Source of the DNA: Chrysomallon squamiferum
Lineage: Eukaryota; Mollusca; Gastropoda; Neomphalida; Peltospiridae
NCBI GenBank assembly: GCA_012295275.1
Contig: CM022673.1
Coordinates: 9,702,788 to 9,766,787, forward strand
Direction of reading: 5' to 3'
Length of the DNA stretch: 64,000 bases
The notes under the pieces: model-generated
Told to the model about the DNA's origin: nothing
Database searches by the model: none
The model's input: only the letters and a program-made list of their open reading frames with translations
Shown: positions 14,201-28,422 of the stretch, piece after piece
Position numbering within the stretch: the stretch's first letter is position 1
Layout: the number at the start of each line of letters is the position of its first letter
Position numbers and translations under genes: made by a program

Positions 14201-17200
14201 TATTTAGCACATAATTAAAACAATATAGATTTTGCAAGTAGCCAGTTAATTTTCTTTATATTGTTAAAAAATATATATATTAAAGAAATGTGCCTCTACA
14301 ATTCAGAAAAAACAAAAGTATAATAAATGTGTAAAATCATAAATTTTTAACTTACTTATCTTTTGTTATTTTTAATTCTCTAATACCTGTTCTGCTTTGT
14401 TTCCTTTCAGTACACTTTTAACCATTCTGTTCATTTGACTAATTTTTAAAGTGTGTTTATGGTGTTAGGAACAGTTACCTGAAATATAATATATTTTTAT
14501 ATTTCCAGTTAGTTGCGTTATTTATACATATATTTGCTATGACAGTAACATAACAAACCTTATTTTATAACTATTCTTCCTTTGTCTTATGCAGTCATTT
14601 TGAATATAATTACAAATAATGCAAATTTGTCAATGATTTATTTATTTTTTATTTTTTAACCTTTTCTATTAATGAGAAAATCTTCTGCAATATCATATTT
14701 CTTTTAACATTTGTCAGTTTTTTGGTCAATTAAGTACTAGTAATGTCATTAAAGAAAGAAATCTACTCTATTACTTCATTATTTACTTTATTAGTAGTAA
14801 AGTTTGGCACCAGTAAAAGAAACTATCACTTTAAAATATTCAGGATATATATATATATTTTAAATCATTTTTCTTCAAAATAAAAATGTTTAAAAAATAC
14901 TAACATTTTTTAAAATATGTTTTCTAAAAAAAACAAAGATCAATAATTCATCTTCTCTCTCATTCTTGCTCTTTTGCAGAGGAACTTGCAGCAGGCCAAA
15001 GAGGACATTGTTGTGAGAGATGAGAAGATTACAGGTCTGCAGGATACTGTCCAGTCCATGCAGCAGTTGATAGAGGAATTTAAAAACAAGGAACTGTGGC
15101 ATGAAACCGAGAGAAGGAAACTTCACAACATGGTGCAAGAACTGAAGGTGAGGGGGGTCACTTTTGTTATGTAACATGCATTTGTAATTTTTAGACTTCG
15201 ATTTAGTACATGGATAAATGCATGTGCATTATGCATATGGGTAATTGAAGAAGTGAAAGCGAGAATGTTAAGGATATATATTTTTACTCAGAACTTTCAG
15301 ATGTGGATGGGCATGTGTGTATGGTGTGTGTATGCTTATGATATAGGAACAGAAAATGAGAAGACTCACGATTAGGCCACATTTATTGTAAGTGTGTCTC
15401 TGGGTGTGTCTGTATGTGTGAATAATTATATATATATGGCTGTGTTTGTTGCTTGTGTATGGGTGGTTATGTTTATAGATTGTGTATGTGTATCTTGTGT
15501 TGTTTATGTGTTTATTATGTTGTATGTTGAGTGTATCTGTGTGTACATTTGTTTGATTATGGCATGATGATTTTGAATAAATATATTCTCTGAAGAATGT
15601 AAAATACAGAATTTCTTTTTGTAGGGTAACATCCGAGTGTTTTGTCGAGTGCGGCCTTTGTTGGAAAGTGAAACCCTTGGCAACAATGGAATAGTTCCTC
15701 ACATGAACTTTCCTGATGTTGATCAGCATGTGTTGGAAGTGGAGAAAATCGAGTCCTGCTTAAATGAGGTTTGTATCAGTGAATGCTCCAGAGATTTAGT
15801 TAATAATGTTCTGTAATTAAAAGAAAAGTTAAAAAAAAAACTCAGTATCTACATAAATATGAAAAGAACTCTAGAAAAAAGTTGATGTGATTTCTATTGC
15901 ATGATTTTTATTTCAGAACGTGTGTGTAAATGTGATGTGCTGTAAACTCATTCTTGCATGAATGATGGATCCATGCACAGTACAAATTGATTGATGATTT
16001 ATGATTAAATATGTTCAGTTATGTTTAATTTTTCAGAGTATAATGTCTAGCAGTCGACGAGGACAGTCAAAGTACGAGTTTCAGTTTGACAGAGTTTTCC
16101 AGCCTGAAGCGACTCAGGCCGAAGTTTTCAGTGAAATATCACAGCTCGTCCAGGTAACCTAACAAGCTAGCTAGAGTGAACTGTGACTGGTAGTTTTTTG
16201 TTAGTGAATTCAGCTTGTTTAGAGAAGAAAATCTCTGCATACAGTATTTTTACTTTTAAATGATAAAACATTAATGTTTTGTTCCAGACTCAGTCTTTTT
16301 CTTGTTCTTATATACCTGTCAAAATAACTAAATGTTGTTTATTAGGTACTTTGCTTACTTATTTGTTCTTTGCTCATAAAGAAAATTCTTTGGTTCAGAT
16401 ATGTCAGTAATAATGGAAAAACTAAAACTTGTTATGAAGCATAAAAATTTCTGCATTACTTGAATTATGTCATTATAAAGCTAATAATTAAAAAATAAAA
16501 GTCTGTTTTGAAGATGGTTTTTGAAAAAATAAATATTCTGTACTAGATCAGAAGTAAATTATTAATGTCTACGATTTGAAGTTCTGGGTTACTAACGCTC
16601 ACTAACTCATTAAATCTAGTTGTCATTTAAGCTACTTGGAGCATTTTCAATTGTTGAATTTAATTTGTTTGAAAAAAATGTATCTGACATAACAGAGAAA
16701 TTGAAGGTTTATTCCTAAAAAAACATGAACCATAAATCCAAATATAATTAAAATATTGAAAAAACAACAACAACTTATTTTTATTTGTTAATTTCAGAGT
16801 GCGCTTGATGGCTACAATGTCTGTATATTTGCGTATGGACAGACAGGATCGGGTAAGACGTACACAATGGAGGGACCCTCAGTTGATGATGATGTAGAAT
16901 GTGGCATGATTCCAAGAGCAGTGAGACAGATTTTTGAAACAGCTAGGAAAATGGAAGATAAAGGATGGCAGGTTAGTGTCCAGGATTATTTTAAAATTTT
17001 ATTATTAGTATTATTAATCTGAATTTTTTAAACTTAATTATGAAAAAAACCTTTAGGTAAACAATCAGAAATTTCAGAGAGCTAGGATTAATCAGTTTAT
17101 ATATTGGATAAAAAATGATAGTGAATTTTTAATAAGGAAGATAGATAAAAGGTTAATAATAATAATAATAATAAATATATATATATATATGTGTGTTTTC

Positions 17201-19733
17201 CAATTTCAAATATATATATATATTTATTTTATTATTATTTTTTTATTATAATAATTATTCTTTTTTTTTTTTTTTTTACAGTATGAATTTCAGGCGTCGA
17301 TGCTTGAAATCTACAATGAGACTATCCGAGACCTGGTTGACTACAGCGCTGACAAGAAACATGAAATCAGACTTGTTGGCAAAGACAACACCGAAACAGA
17401 AGTCACAGACCTTGCTGTACTCGCTGTCAAGTCAGAAAAAGAGGTAATTAATAATAATAATGAATGATGATGATGATGATGATGATGATAATAACAGTAA
17501 CTGTAAATGATGATGCTACTAATATTAATATTAATACTATTACTATTACAATAATGATGATAATAATTATAATAATAATACTACTAACAATAATAATAAA
17601 TATAATAATACCAAAACTACTACTACTACTATTACTACTAATAAATTAAGTAACACTTCTTGAAAAAAAAATACAGAATTGAAATTTTTTTTTATTAAAA
17701 AAATAATTTCAGTTGTGATTTCACTAGAAAATGTTAGTAAAACATGCATTTGTATAAATGGCCACCACCAAAATTTATGAAAATCAAGCACACACAGTAT
17801 GGGATGGCTCTGGGGTTAATGTAGAATAATTATTCAGATTAATATTAATAATGTTTCTGGGTTTTTAAACATTTCAGGTACACAGGCTGTTGAAGAAAGC
17901 GTCACACAACAGAGCTGTTGCTGAGACGAAGTGTAATGAACATTCTTCTCGCAGTCACTCAGTCTTCCAGCTCAAACTTCGTGGTACCAACGCCATTACC
18001 ACAGAAACCTGCTCCGGTACATATTCAGAACAATTCTGTTATTTGTTCATTTTTGTTTTACAATTATTTAATTGCAGAATTGTTTTATTTTTTTTATTTT
18101 TTTTTTTTTGGTGTTAGGTGAATGAATAGAATAGATTTTTAAACATTTGTAAATGGTGGGTGGAAAAAATTAAATAGATTTTTGAAACATTGCTGGAAAA
18201 AAATATTGCTATTTTTATTTCATTTCTTTCTTTTTCATATTTTGCTTTAATAAAAATATTAAATGTTATTTTTGAATACTACAGAAATAAACCCATTGAT
18301 ATTTATTAAATTTTGTTCTGGTTTCATGTGTTATAAACAGGTATTTTGAGTTTGGTTGACCTGGCAGGCAGTGAAAGGTTAAAGGAATCAGGATCTGAAG
18401 GTCAGAGGCTCAAGGAGACACTGAGCATCAACAAAAGTCTGAGTAACCTTGGCAACGTCATCATGGCACTTGGAAATAAGGTAACAGAGTTAGACATTTT
18501 CAGTATAAAGTTGTCTAATGTTGTAATTATTTTACATATATATTTTTATGTGAAGTTCAGTCCTGTTTTCAAATATACTTTATTATGATCTGTGTGTTTT
18601 TCTGTCTCTCTTTCTCTCTCAGTATATGTGTGCATATATATATATATAAACACATAAAATCAATCAGCCCAGAATACAGAGGGCTGTGTGCATTTCTGTT
18701 GCATTGTAAGAAAAAAAGAAAAAATAGTCTAACAGTATGAACTGTATGAAGTTTTGCAGATATGGTGTGTCCCATGTTGTAATGCTCAGTTGAAATGTCC
18801 TGCAACATAACCAGTGTAGTTAAATATTTCCACAGGTCCATTCTGATAGACTCTAACTTCATTATTTCCCTTGCCATTTACTTGGAATTCTAGATTTTAA
18901 ACAATGTTCCTCACATCTCATTGTCCAGGAATGTCTTTTACTGGTAATGTTATATGTTAATCAAAACAGTGAAAATAAGAATGGCTATGGTTCAGTTTAT
19001 TCCGAGTATAAAACTAGTTGTTGTGTTTGTTTAATGTACAGGACAGTCACGTACCGTACAGAAACAGCACTCTGACATACTTGCTGAAAAACTCGCTAGG
19101 TGGGAACAGCAAGACGCTGATGTTTGTCAACGTGTCACCTAAAGAAGAGTGCTTTGCTGAAACACTCAGCTCACTGCGCTTTGCCACCAAGGTATTGTAT
19201 TTTTCTCGTTATAAAACTCAGTATAATAATCATATTATTTTTTGGTTACAGGTTCAGTGTGATCTGTCAGTTTGGTTTCATTTGAATTTGTAACTGGTTT
19301 TTTTGTTTTATAAAATAGCATAAAGAGATAAATGTTTTTTGATTGTTTTAAAGGAATACTACATGCATCAGAATACAAGGTTTTATTCAAGGATGAACAC
19401 TTTTATGTAGTAATGAAAGATTGGTTTATAAGGCATAAATTGAAGAATGGAAATTTGTTTCAGTGGAGTAGTGTTAAGATTTACTTATGATTTGTTTTCT
19501 ATACATACATATTTTCTCTCGTTCTTATTACTTGTTCTTTCTATTCCTTTTTCTGTTTCACACACACATATGCATGTACCTATACACACACCCACACAAA
19601 ATTCTAATTAATGGTTATTCATAAAATTATAGTAACATTGGCCATGTATTTGCATATATATATTATTTTTTTCACATTTTTTTTACAGGTTAACCAGTGC
19701 AACATTGGAACAGCCAGGAAAAAAGCAAAATGA
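8221..19733 (+). CDS. KIFC1: Kinesin-14 C-terminal motor protein, KIFC1/HSET/ncd type
   Basis: Exons: 8221-8241, 9274-9384, 10058-10262, 10659-10748, 10980-11042, 11372-11438, 12355-12544, 13160-13327, 13864-14031, 14980-15147, 15625-15768, 16037-16153, 16798-16971, 17282-17443, 17878-18016, 18341-18480, 19042-19191, 19689-19733. All introns are GT-AG and the sum is 2322 nt, 773 aa. The N-terminal tail is basic with a bipartite nuclear-localisation pattern (KQRKRSR...KKMK, about 46-68) and a conserved [12 protein letters not shown] (about 169). A long coiled coil (about 190-415) leads to the neck [20 protein letters not shown] and the motor. The P-loop GQTGSGKT is at 518-525, switch I NEHSSRSH at 636-643 and switch II DLAGSER at 669-675, all intact. 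The C-terminus [14 protein letters not shown] has the KIFC1 ending. It is a minus-end-directed spindle-pole-focusing motor. Human KIFC1 is 673 aa, and the extra length lies in the stalk. Confidence 0.96.
12660..12700 (+). repeat. Short tandem duplication in KIFC1 intron 7
   Basis: A 21-base unit (CAGGACTCTCTGTCTGTCCA plus one base) occurs twice in direct tandem with near identity in the intron after exon 12355-12544. It is a small slippage-type duplication with no evident function. Confidence 0.6.
13160..15147 (+). repeat. Three tandem 168-nt coiled-coil exons in KIFC1
   Basis: Exons 13160-13327, 13864-14031 and 14980-15147 are each exactly 168 nt, all start and end in phase 0, and each encodes 56 residues (eight heptads). 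The peptides align without gaps. By hand count, copies 1 and 2 share 21 of 56 residues, copies 2 and 3 share 15, and copies 1 and 3 share 13, with L at position 3, E at 8, I at 17, L at 20 and L at 55 in all three. This is best explained by old exon duplication that lengthened the stalk in whole heptad multiples. Confidence 0.8.
17462..17650. repeat. Compound trinucleotide repeat (ATG/ATA/ACT)n
   Basis: This is an imperfect run of ATG, then AAT and ATT, then ACT triplets inside the KIFC1 intron that starts at 17444. Methionine-rich and isoleucine-rich ORFs read from it are artefacts. Confidence 0.8.
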
Positions 19734-20816
19734 AAAGTTTTTAAAATCATTATAAACATCAACTGAATGGCAGCAAATATTTTACATAAACCTTTGTGAA
19801 GGAAAAAATAGTTTTTAGGAAACCTCTGCAGATTGTACATGGATGTTGGTCTGAAGTTTTGTTTATGTTTTAAAGAACTTTTGCAGATGATCTGAATAGA
19901 GTGGTCTGAAAGTTGTACAAAAAATTATATTATTTAAAAGAAAAAACCAGAAAATATTTTTTAAATATTTTACAAACGATGTGTAAAAGAAAATATGTTT
20001 TTTAAATCTTATGTTTTAAAAAAGATGTCAAACGTCTTTTAAACCAGAAAACAGAACCATGTCTATTTATTTTTTAATCGGCTGTCTCGGTTGTTGTGAA
20101 ATAATAATGGGTGCTTTTCAAAAAGAGAAAAAAGAAAAAGTAAACCACTTAGAAAAATAGGTTTGGATATCATATATGGAAAATGTGATGATAAACTTTC
20201 AAAATGAAAGCTTGTGCTGAATTTTAAATAGTACTTTTATTTTTGTATGTTGTGTTTTAAATTATCACAGAGAAAGTAAAATGTATAAAACTGCTCATTC
20301 AGTGCAGTTCTAAGCTAATTTCATCTTTGTTAACTTGACAATTCATCCATGCATCTTCCCATCTGATCTTCTTGTTTTGTATATAGAAACTTGCTTAAAT
20401 TGCTTAAAAATAACTGTTGGTGGAGATTTCTCTCATCAACAGCACGCATACAATCACAAAATTACATAGCTATGGCATGCACACACATACATTACAGTTA
20501 TGGCATACATACATGTCTTACACAAAGTGGCATACATACATACATTATATAGTTGTGGCATTTACACATTCACACACAAAGGCAACTGGCATAATATATA
20601 CATTCACAACACTTGCACATTTTTTATGAGAGCAGAAACTCATACATAAAGCTGTTATGCAATGCACGCAGGCAACATTCATATATTAACATATCTAATT
20701 TTAAACAATGCACAGTATGACTATTTTAAAATGTGAAGAATCTCAGTGTGCCTTAATTTTGTCATTCTAAAATGCATATAGAAAGGAACCTATTATACTG
20801 CAGTGATAAAATATCT

Positions 20817-20822
20817 AATAAA
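20817..20822 (+). terminator. Candidate poly(A) signal of KIFC1
   Basis: AATAAA lies about 1.08 kb after the KIFC1 stop and is one of several candidates. It is placed by position only. Confidence 0.3.
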
Positions 20823-21363
20823 GACCACAGCAGCAACAGCAAATTGACTACGAATTTAACAGAAAATAAAAGAAGAAAAATAAAATAATACAATGAAATT
20901 ATCCAAGAGCCATACTTAGTTAATAATTATTTTTTTTTTTACATTATTTTTGTTATTGTACACAGTTATATTCCACAATGGATAACTTGTAAGATCTTAG
21001 ATTTTTTTCTTTTTTTCTAGTGCATCAGTCTTAGAATCCTGCAGAAGGTGTTGTTATTTTAATTAATTTGGTTTGAACTGTTTTACATAGACACAGAATA
21101 GAGATTTTGTCATGGTCACTATACTTTGTATATCACACAGTATTTACATGAAGGGAAAAAAGATTAACAGCTTAAAGTTAGTAAAATTTGAAAAATTTAA
21201 ACCAGAAATTGATTTTTAAACTGGTTTTTATTTTATTTAGATTTAATTTCGATTTAATTTCATTACTGAAAATTTGACTTAAATCATTCTCAAATGAAAC
21301 ATATATGCACATGTGAACACAAATAATATATTAAAAAAAGATAACTTTAACCAAAATACACCT

Positions 21364-21439
21364 ATTATCCAGGATTACATCAAGCTGGGATTAATGAAAT
21401 ACAGATTATCCAAGGATTATATTGAGCTGGGATTAATGA
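21364..21439. repeat. Two-copy direct repeat of about 41 bp
   Basis: Two adjacent copies share ATTATCCA-GGATTA and GAGCTGGGATTAATGA-type blocks with a few substitutions and a one-base indel. It lies in the shared 3' flank of KIFC1 and ITFG2. Confidence 0.6.
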
Positions 21440-22502
21440 TAATTCATGTCTCATTTGTGTAAAATATTTTTTTCACTATAACTTTTATTTTTGTAATGCC
21501 TCAATGACAACTCAAATGTTTTCTTTTACTAGTAATACTGTTTGTTATTAATTTTATACTTTGTCATTATTTATAGTGTAGTTTCTTATCATAAACAATA
21601 TAATTCATCTCAGAATTTTGTTGTTTATTTCTTAAAATTTGATCTTTGTTTTAACACTGCAGTGCATTTGAACATTCTCTTTTAAATCAGCAAGTTATTC
21701 TATTGTCTTATTCTTACCAAATTTAACTGGTCTAAAAAAAAAAAAAATTAAAATTTAAAATTAAAGTAATACAAAATTAATGCCTTAGATATATTTATTT
21801 ATATTAGTATTTTTCTTTTCCTCATAAACTTATTTAATATTTATTTTGCCAACTCTTTGTTGTAAAATTTCCAAAGATGGACAGAATATTTGAAAACCTT
21901 TACAGAAATAAAAAATTATTTATAAATCATAGTTATTGTAGATAACATTTTGATATTTTATATCAAAACATTGAAGGACACAATCTGTGTAATAAATCTT
22001 GCTAAAATATCTTGGTGTAGATCTGATCGATTCTGTTGGAGAAACTGTTCAAGTAGTTTTGGAGAGTTCTGCCCTAAGAAAGTGAATGGTGAAAGAACAT
22101 ATGGTCTCATTTAGTAATTTTCCTTTTGTCAAATTTAAAAAAACAACATTATTATTGCCAAACTTTCAATGTTAACTCAAAATAGAACCATAGAATTTGT
22201 TACCTCTCTATGACTTTGATATCAAAATGTCAATATTGCTGAACATAAAATAAATAAAGCTTGAACTTTACTATCAGCACCAGTATTTGTTTTTTAATAC
22301 TGTTTTTTTTTTTTAACTGTCATAGATGGATTATAATACTGCATGTTTTGAGTTGACCATCAGTGAATATATTTTTAACTCATCTCTGAGATAGTCAGTT
22401 CACTTCATTGTGAGTCACTGATTGTCATGGTACTAATCCAATTTCAGATGATCACAGTATGGATTGGATTACTAGTTTTTCAGAACTGTTCCAGTAATAT
22501 TT

Positions 22503-24910
22503 TCATGTCTTATTGGGCCAGCCATACAAACACCATCGATAAAGTTGATGTAAACTTTCTTTATTCTGGGCTGAAAAAAAAAGATAATTTTCAAAAACAG
22601 ACATTGTTTCAAATGTTAAAGATGTTAAAAATAAATGACTAAACAACTAAAAAAAAAAAAACATTAAAAAAAAACCCTATAATTAATAGAATAGTAATAA
22701 TAATAATAATCTGAAGAAGAAGAAGAAGCAGAAATTTTTCATAATATTCATAATAAAAGTCAGGTGTAAAAAGAAAAAAAAAAAAAAAAAAAATAATTTA
22801 AAAAAATAAAAAATAAAAAATAAATAGTGGCAGTAGGTTTTCTGTTAAAACAGTATCAATAAGTTATATACTGGTATCTGACTTTCATAATTTAATTACT
22901 TTTAACATACATTTAGTTTTCATTAATTAATTATTAAATAACAACCTCCCAAATTGAAAAAGTTAAAAAGAAAGAAAAAAAAAAGAACAAAAAAAAAGAG
23001 AAAAAATGAAGGAAAAAAAAAAAAAAAAAAAAACAAAAAAGAAAAAAAAAGTGAAATAAATATATACATACCTAAATAAATAAATAAATACATAAATAAA
23101 TAAATTCTAAAACTATTTAGAAACAGGCCTGGTAGGCTTCATCTTGACATTATTACCCAAAAATTACATGTCATATTAATATTTTTCATTATTTTTACTA
23201 TTCATTTAGTTTTTCATTTATTCATTCATTTGTACATCCATCTATCTATCCAGGTGTTGATACTCACAGTCAATGTTCAGTTTAGTTAACAGATGTTGTG
23301 TTTCTTCTTTCTTGCTCATCACCTGTATCAGGTTAATTGACTCAACTTGGGGCAGACTGATGTTGTAGTAGATGAAGATTCGATTGTGAAACGTTGCAAA
23401 AATAAAACAAGGAACCTCGCCTTCATTTGTCAGACAGTAATGACCTAAGAGTGGATATAAATCTTCTGTAAATTTCTACTTGTGATGAAAAGAAATTTAA
23501 GCAGTAAAAAAGAGTTAAATAAAAATGAGTAAAACAGTGGAAGGGTTGATTTTCTTACGTTTCCAAGAAAAGTGGCATGAGAAGAAATTTATTATTACTA
23601 CCTGAAATCTGCGTTCATGTTTTATTGTCAAACTTTATTATTAGTAAAGAGTGAATTTCCTAAAATCATCTGATATAATCACATGAAAGTGCACATAATA
23701 TATTTTTGCTGTTTCTTATATCTTTTACAGTTTTAGAAATCTAAAAGTAACCAGTAATTGAGAATAAAGCATTTTGGGTTTAAACATAACTGAAAATTAA
23801 AAAAAAATGAAATAAAATAAAATATGAAAATATAAAAATGATAAAAGATTTCAAATAAAAAATAATATTTATCCTCTGTTTGTTGGGAATGGTTGATGCA
23901 AAGGTGTTTTTGACTCAAAGAAAACATATATACACGAGCTGATAACTTTCACTCTCAATTTATTCTAAATGGCAAAAAGCAGTGAATTCATTGATACAGA
24001 AATAACCAATTAATTGACAACTAATTATGAAAAAAACCATCAAACTCCTTCATTTTGATATTAGAAAATTACCAGCAGTGAATCCGGCAACATTTTCCTG
24101 AAAATGATATCTTACAACTTCTTTACTGTGATTTACAATATAAATTTGACCATCCCATGAACAGCAGACAACCTCTTCTTTGCCATTTCCCTGAAATTCA
24201 AAATAAACATTTATATATTATTATACTGAAAACATTTGCATACAAAATAATTCAAATCTGATGTAAAATTTTAAATTTTTCACGAAGAATTATAATTTAT
24301 TTACTGTGTCAGTCATTAATAAATTAGAAATTAAAAATACAATTCTTATAAAACAAATGAAATGTCCCCACCAAACAAAACACAATAATAAAAAAAAATA
24401 AATAATAAAAAAGTGAAATCTTTTAATTTTTTATAAATTCATTACATATTATTTACATAGTAGAAGTAATTTTTGAAAACTTGTAATAATATAAAAATAA
24501 TAGCTTAGATTTTTTCTTTTCTAAAGAAAACCTTACAGTGACGTCCATTTTGTGCATTGAGAAAAGCTGATGATCAACTTGAAGTGACCATAAGATTTTG
24601 TCTGATTCAACAAGAGACAGGGTTCCTGTAACAAAGAACAAACAAATAATTTATCAATTATTGGTAAACTGGAACCTAGTCTATGGGGTACATACACAAA
24701 AAAGTTATTATTTTCACAAAAGATGCATTCTCTTGCAAAAACACATATGAATTATTCTCAGTATATTATCATACAGTTATTTTTTTTTGTTCTGTAGTAA
24801 ATAATTATGTCATCTACAACTGATTTTATTTAAATTCATTTTTTTATGTACAGTCCTTCCTTTGGAACGGCATTTAGTGATATATCCAATGGCAGTAATC
24901 AGTAAAGATA

Positions 24911-24944
<34 letters not shown>

Positions 24945-26920
24945 ATAACATTTTCTTTCATGTATCTTAATTATAAAAAATAAATATTATCAGGACTATA
25001 ATTATTAATAAAAACAGTTACATTGAGATGTCAATAAAACATATTCATTAATTCATGCATTATAATTCATTCATTTTAGTGATATATCATTCATCTAAAT
25101 GGTAGCTAACAACAAATCCATCCTTATTTAACACTCATTTTCTTTCATATCTTTTATGAAAATAAATATTATCTCAAGTAAAATTTCTATTAAAGGATTT
25201 TATATTATTATATTTATAAAAATAACAGTATAGAGAGATATAAAAAGTAATTAATAATATGCACTCACCATCTAACGTAGCCAGAGCATAATAAGTAGAA
25301 TGTGGTTCTGTTTTATCTTTCTTATCTCGGCTGATGCCTCCAATAATAATGGTGGAAACATTTTTTATTCCTTGCTCGACTGGATCCCAGTGGATGATAA
25401 ATGAGACACTGATGTTTGGGTTCATCACTGATGAAAAAACAAGTCTAATTTAAATCCCAGAAATAATTTATTAAAAGATTCCTGACTGATACAGTACTGA
25501 AATCTAAATAAAATGGATTCTTATTCCATTTAATATATAGCCCAAATTTAGAATAAATCTATAAACGACGGGTTTTCTTTTTTGCTTTACCATAGTTTAT
25601 TAAATAATACATTATTTTAATTTTTTAATAATAATTTCTTAAATAATACATGATAATAATTAACAATATTATGTGAAATCCTCCTGGTCCGACACAATAA
25701 ATGACATAGTGTTTGTGTGTTTATATGATGATGATACAGAATAGATTTAAATTTATTATTTAAGGTACATACAGTTCTTCAGTTGTGCTATCAGAATGAC
25801 AGTGTGGATCTTGTAGAAGGGTGACAAATGTTCCCCCAGGTTGAGAAGCCATCAACTCAGACTGTCCCTTCTGACTGTGATTCACTGTAATAGTACCAAT
25901 CTGAAAATATCATTAAATTATTAATTGTTGCAGAAACTTACAAAGTGTTTTATAAAAGTAAAAAACAACAAAAAAAACAACAACATAATAATGGTCTGTT
26001 ATTCAAAATGAACTTGAAAATTAAATGTCTGTTCTCCAACTAAATCTTCAACCTTAATACAATCATACACAGTGATCTCCCCTTCCTGAATGGTGTGTCC
26101 AGCCCAGATGGGCAGATGTTGTTGTTAAAAGTTTCCCAACTAAACAAATAAACAAACAAACAAACAAAACAACCTCCCACCCCAACCAAAAAAAAAAATA
26201 AAGATATAAAAAATAACAATAAATATAAAATAAAAATAAAAATTATATAAAAGATGCACCCTAGATTAATAGAAAAAAAAAAATAATAATATATATATTT
26301 TTTTTATTTACCTGTCCTGCAAGCTGCCATTGTTGTAACTGTAAAATTCTGCCAGAAGTGTAAGGTTCTCCTTCAGGAGCAGACAACCAGCGAAAGATTC
26401 TCACAACCCTGTCAGAGTAACCCACCACCATTTCTGTCTGACCATCATTGTCTGAATAAAATACAAACATAAATATTTTATAACATTTATCTTAATAAAC
26501 ACATATATATATATTTCAGATTTATGTTATTACAAGAATAAATAAAAATATTCTATTTGATATTTTAATGCATTAATAAATGAATTTTTAAGACTACATC
26601 AGTCTTATTTTGATTTGAACAGTTATGCGTGTGTTTCATACACTATGACAAAACCATCTTGCCAATCCAGTAATTACTCACATGGATTAGTACCATGGGA
26701 ACTAACTGTAAGTACCTTCCTAAAGAAAAGGATCAGAAACCAGCAGCCTGGTATGAACAGTTTCAAGATGGTTGACAGTTTATAGAAAGTGTGATTATAA
26801 AATGGGTATTATTCTATTACCTGTATCAGCAATAAGCATAACTCTTCCATTTGCTGGTAGATGCTGTGTGTATGCTGGTTTCATACATCTGTCCCCATCA
26901 CAGTCATCTTCCTGTTATCA

Positions 26921-26978
<58 letters not shown>

Positions 26979-28386
26979 TCATACTACCAATATCAACTAT
27001 AACAATATGCTATAATAATAGTATAATTTTAATAATAATAATTAAAATTAAACAAAAAAATTATAATATTATAATCAAAAAAGTATTAAAAATAACTTTA
27101 AAATAAGAAAAATTCAGATATAAATGTAACAAATAAGACATCTTCCTTTGATTAAAAAAAGTAAAAGTAAAATAAAATAAATAAATTAACAAAATAACTC
27201 AATATTTTTTATTACTTGCCTCTAAAGCACCATCAGGTTTGATATCAAATATGTAACACCATCCCTCAGCTGTCAAACAAATCAAATTATTCTGAAAAAA
27301 AAAAAAATATAATAAAATAAAAATATTTTTAAAAAATTACACACACATATATATATATATATAAGAAGTTTTATTACTAAGTCATAACTTTATTGTTATT
27401 GGCATCTAAGTAAGTTTGGACAAATATAACTTTTGTGAAATTTCTCATATGATGAAAATATAGTCTATTTATTTATATTTATTATTATATTAATATTAAT
27501 ATCCTCATCATGATGATGATCATCATTATTTTTGCTATGAGATAATTATTATTATTATTGTTTTTTATGGCTAATACTTCTGTTCATATCAACCTTTCCT
27601 CTGTTGCAGAAGTCTCCAGCTCGTATGCAGGTTATCTGAAAGAACAAGAAAACATAATTAGGATTTGAGAAATAGAACACTGAGGTTGAAGTTTCCTATT
27701 TAATAAAATTCATATGATGGTGTTTGCATCAGATTCAGAAATTAATATATATATATATTTATATAGAGAAAGATATAGAATGAGAGAGAAAGAGAGAGAG
27801 AGAGAAACTGTGAAAAATAGAAAAAAACAGACAGATAGAAACTAAATGAGAAAGATTTACATTATCATCATTAAAGACAAAAATTATTTAGAAGAAAAAG
27901 AAAAGAAAATTTTATAAACTTTTACCATTCCCAAACCAGAACCCTTTCTCCAAGCTAAAGGTTCACTACCCTTAAATAAGAAAAGCTCTCCATCTGTATT
28001 TCCAAGTACAAGTTCAGTTTTCTGAAATAATAAGTTATAATCTTTTACAAAAAGTTAATTTTATATAATTAATATGGTATAATAATAGTAATAATAATAT
28101 AATTATTGTAATTGAGAAATGTTTTATAATTTATAAATAATAATTTGAATTTCGGTTGTTTACATTTCAAGTGGTGTGACATTATCTACTAGGTGCAAAG
28201 AAATGATCGTCTTACAATTATAAAATAGTACATAACAACAAAGGTTAATCATATTTTTATGAAAACACCATATAACATGAATTATCTGCAATAATAAAAT
28301 TACATAAAATGATAAACATTTCACTTAAAAAAAAACATTAAAAAATCCTCCCCAATTACTCTTTATAATAATAATAATAATAATAA

Positions 28387-28422
<36 letters not shown>

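Larger units (their letters stand above)
19734..22502. other. Convergent 3' untranslated and intergenic region
   Basis: The region lies between the stop codons of KIFC1 (+) and ITFG2 (-). It holds no coding exon that I can support. Contents are AT-rich UTR-like sequence, ATACA-rich low complexity at 20440-20600 and a 41-base direct duplication at 21364-21439. The two 3' UTRs presumably end somewhere within it. Confidence 0.6.

Noticed and set aside
15268-15729. 153-codon minus-strand ORF rich in His, Thr and Tyr
   Set aside because: It overlaps the KIFC1 neck exon on the other strand and otherwise reads a GT-rich intron.
25269-25428. ITFG2 exon starting at the TCATCAG acceptor
   Set aside because: That acceptor breaks the frame with the preceding exon. 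The acceptor ending at 25445 (exon from 25444) keeps the frame.
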